Assembly (NCBI RefSeq): GCF_010723305.1
Contig: NZ_BLKW01000002.1
Coordinates: 1,240,001-1,304,000 of the forward strand
Direction of reading: 5' to 3'
Length of the DNA stretch: 64,000 bases
Source of the DNA: Mycobacterium botniense
GTDB lineage: Bacteria > Actinomycetota > Actinomycetes > Mycobacteriales > Mycobacteriaceae
Part shown: one piece after another, positions 62,501 through 64,000 of the stretch
How the letters are laid out: the number at the start of each line of letters is the position of its first letter
Position numbering within the stretch: the first letter of the stretch is position 1
Program-made: the position numbers and the translations under genes
Notes under the pieces: model-generated
Seen by the model: the letters and a program-made list of their open reading frames with translations, nothing else
What the model was told of the DNA's origin: nothing
Database searches by the model: none

Positions 62501-63907
62501 TTACGTTTGGCCGGTTAGTGTTTCCCGCGTCGCCGAATCGCCGGTGCGTGGGTGCGCGGTGGTATCCGGAATCCGGTGGTAGCCGCGACGGTCGTAGATC
62601 CAGGTGACAACGCTCCCCAGAAGCAGCCCGATGACAAGGCCGATGGCCGTCATCGTCAGTGCCTGGGAGAGGCCGGCGTCCGCGCGACCGCCGAGATACA
62701 GCAGAGCCCGGGCCCCCAAGAACACCTGATGCATGGGCTCAAAGGTGGCTAGCCAGCCGAACAACGACGGTGTGGCCTCGAGCGGGATCGTCGCGCCGGC
62801 CGACGGCAAGCCGAGGATCACGAACACCAGTAGGCTGGCCAACAGGCCGATCGAGCCCAGCACGGCGATCAGCGAGGTGGACGTGATGCCGACCGCACTA
62901 ATCGCAAACACACCGTAAAGCCAGAGTGCCCACCCGTTGTAAATCGGCATCCCGAGCCCTTTGGCGATGGCGATATACACTGCCGACGTGAGCGCGGCCT
63001 GCACTACCGTTAACGCCCACTTGATGAGCAAGGTGCGAAACCGCGAGATGTTGACCTGCGCGGCGAACCGGTACACCGGGCCGAATTCGGCAGGTATATA
63101 GCCGAGCATCGAGTCGACCAGGGTGCTGACAACAATGCTGCCGGTAAACCCCGCGAGCAGCAGCAACAGCGAGTAGTAAAAAGCCGACAATCCATTCCCG
63201 GTGCCGTCCGGCAGGGGATTGTGCACCTCGGTGTTGATTTGGATGGGACTGCCCATCACCAGCGACAGGGCACCCGATTGCGGTGCGCCACCGGTATGCT
63301 GCGTGATCTGTTGGGAAAGACGTTGACCTGCCAGGGTATTAAGTGCGTGCAGCGCTGCGCCGAGGGTCTGGCCGGCGATGCTGGAGCCCAGAGTGCCGGC
63401 TCGCGGGTTCGTCACGATCGTGATGACGGGTCGCTCCGCGTGTCCAGGGCGCATGAGGTTTTGCGGCAAGTCGCGCACCCGTGACGAGAAGTTCGGCGGG
63501 ATCACCACGGCGCCGTAGATCCGGGCGGTGTCCAGCTGGTGCCAAGCCTCGCCGCGGGAGAGCAGCCGAACGTCGAACTTGTTCTTGTCCAATCCCGATA
63601 CCAACCTGCTCGTGATCTGCCCACCGGCCGGCCCGGCATCCTCGTTCACGATGGCGATGGGGAAATGCCGCAGGCTGGATGTCGGGTTCAAGATTCCGCC
63701 CAGGTACAAGGCGGCCAACGCCGAGAGCACTGCCAACGTGATGACGATCGGCGCAATCCAGAACCGTATGGTTCGGGTGGCTCTGCGACCGGCTGAACCG
63801 GATCGGCCGGCGCGCGGTCGGGGCTCTCGGGCGGCTTTTTCCGGGGACGCTGCCCGGTCGGCATCGTCGCCGGACCTGGCTGCGTGCCGGGGCGCTCTGT
63901 CAGTCAT
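62501..63907 (-). CDS. YhgE/Pip-like (DUF3533/ABC-2-type) membrane protein
   Basis: 468 residues, equivalent to Rv0180c. A basic cytoplasmic N-terminus (about 1-47) precedes helix FWIAPIVITLAVLSALAALY. A large external domain follows with FPIAIVNEDAGPAGGQITSR, VVIPPNFSSRVRDLP and ITIVTNPRAGTLGSSIAGQT, typical of the YhgE/Pip N-terminal domain. Five or six C-terminal helices end at GLVIGLLLGSVVTWIYDRRG. The family is implicated in phage receptors, ESX-like export and lipid transport. Start ATG 63907, preceded by AAAGGAGCC. Confidence 0.85.
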   Translation of the reverse strand: MTDRAPRHAARSGDDADRAASPEKAAREPRPRAGRSGSAGRRATRTIRFWIAPIVITLAVLSALAALYLGGILNPTSSLRHFPIAIVNEDAGPAGGQITSRLVSGLDKNKFDVRLLSRGEAWHQLDTARIYGAVVIPPNFSSRVRDLPQNLMRPGHAERPVITIVTNPRAGTLGSSIAGQTLGAALHALNTLAGQRLSQQITQHTGGAPQSGALSLVMGSPIQINTEVHNPLPDGTGNGLSAFYYSLLLLLAGFTGSIVVSTLVDSMLGYIPAEFGPVYRFAAQVNISRFRTLLIKWALTVVQAALTSAVYIAIAKGLGMPIYNGWALWLYGVFAISAVGITSTSLIAVLGSIGLLASLLVFVILGLPSAGATIPLEATPSLFGWLATFEPMHQVFLGARALLYLGGRADAGLSQALTMTAIGLVIGLLLGSVVTWIYDRRGYHRIPDTTAHPRTGDSATRETLTGQT

Positions 63908-64000
63908 GCAAGGCTCCTTTTGCCGGGGTCACCCTCAGTCCTGGTGGGGGACGCCGATTGCACCGATTACGTGGTCGTGGCGAGCATCACGGACACGGAC
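63908..64000. other. Right edge, no gene identified
   Basis: 93 bases upstream of the membrane protein gene, presumably its promoter. The window ends before any further start can be recognised. Confidence 0.4.

Overview
The window is chromosomal DNA of a Mycobacterium, probably a non-tuberculous, slow-growing species. It is GC-rich and carries a complete mce1 operon with its mam genes. It also has PE-PPE-domain hydrolases, many FadE/FadD-type lipid genes, an F420-type oxidoreductase and numerous TetR regulators. From memory of the M. tuberculosis H37Rv map, the order follows Rv0130 to Rv0180c almost gene for gene, so many assignments rest on synteny as well as sequence. I see no rRNA, tRNA, transposase, integrase or CRISPR array.

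Layout. 0-12.9 kb: end of a MaoC hydratase (htdZ), fadE1, a GNAT gene and an SDR, then a decayed stretch with remnants of a DUF427 gene and a fatty-acid desaturase. An accessory block follows (TetR, lipocalin-like protein, APH-type kinase) with an orphan TOBE protein. After it come TetR/cyp138, msrA, and the Rv0138-Rv0141c set. 12.9-21.8 kb: a broken DNA-glycosylase-like gene, a ClC channel, a TetR gene, three tandem TIGR00027-type methyltransferases, an aldehyde dehydrogenase and an SDR. 21.9-27.3 kb: three secreted PE-PPE-domain hydrolases on the minus strand. 27.5-33.8 kb: ptbB-fadE2 divergent from pntAA-pntAB-pntB, a tiny conserved ORF and a TetR gene. 33.9-36.3 kb: an alpha/beta hydrolase and an FAD-linked oxidase.

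36.4-42.9 kb is the most distinctive accessory region. It holds a TetR gene, an F420-type oxidoreductase, a TesB-like thioesterase, a DUF427 gene, a CaiB-type CoA-transferase, an unrecognised protein and an SDR. Five copies of one 27-bp motif, (C/G)TTTACA-N14-TGT(C/T)A(C/A), lie in front of these genes, always with the same 14-base spacing. I read this as a previously uncatalogued regulon for the breakdown of some acyl-CoA substrate.

42.9-61.1 kb: adhE1, a hotdog thioesterase, a TB18.5-like protein, mce1R, then the 13-gene mce1 operon (fadD5, yrbE1A-B, mce1A-F, mam1A-D), which encodes a lipid importer. mam1A contains a 57-bp in-frame tandem repeat, a likely VNTR. 61.3-63.9 kb: a secreted phosphodiester-glycosidase-like protein (position of lprO) and a YhgE/Pip-like membrane protein.

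Many genes handle CoA-linked lipids: uptake by Mce1, activation by FadD5, dehydrogenation by FadE1/FadE2, hydration by HtdZ, and reduction or thiolysis by SDRs and thioesterases. The transhydrogenase supplies NADPH.
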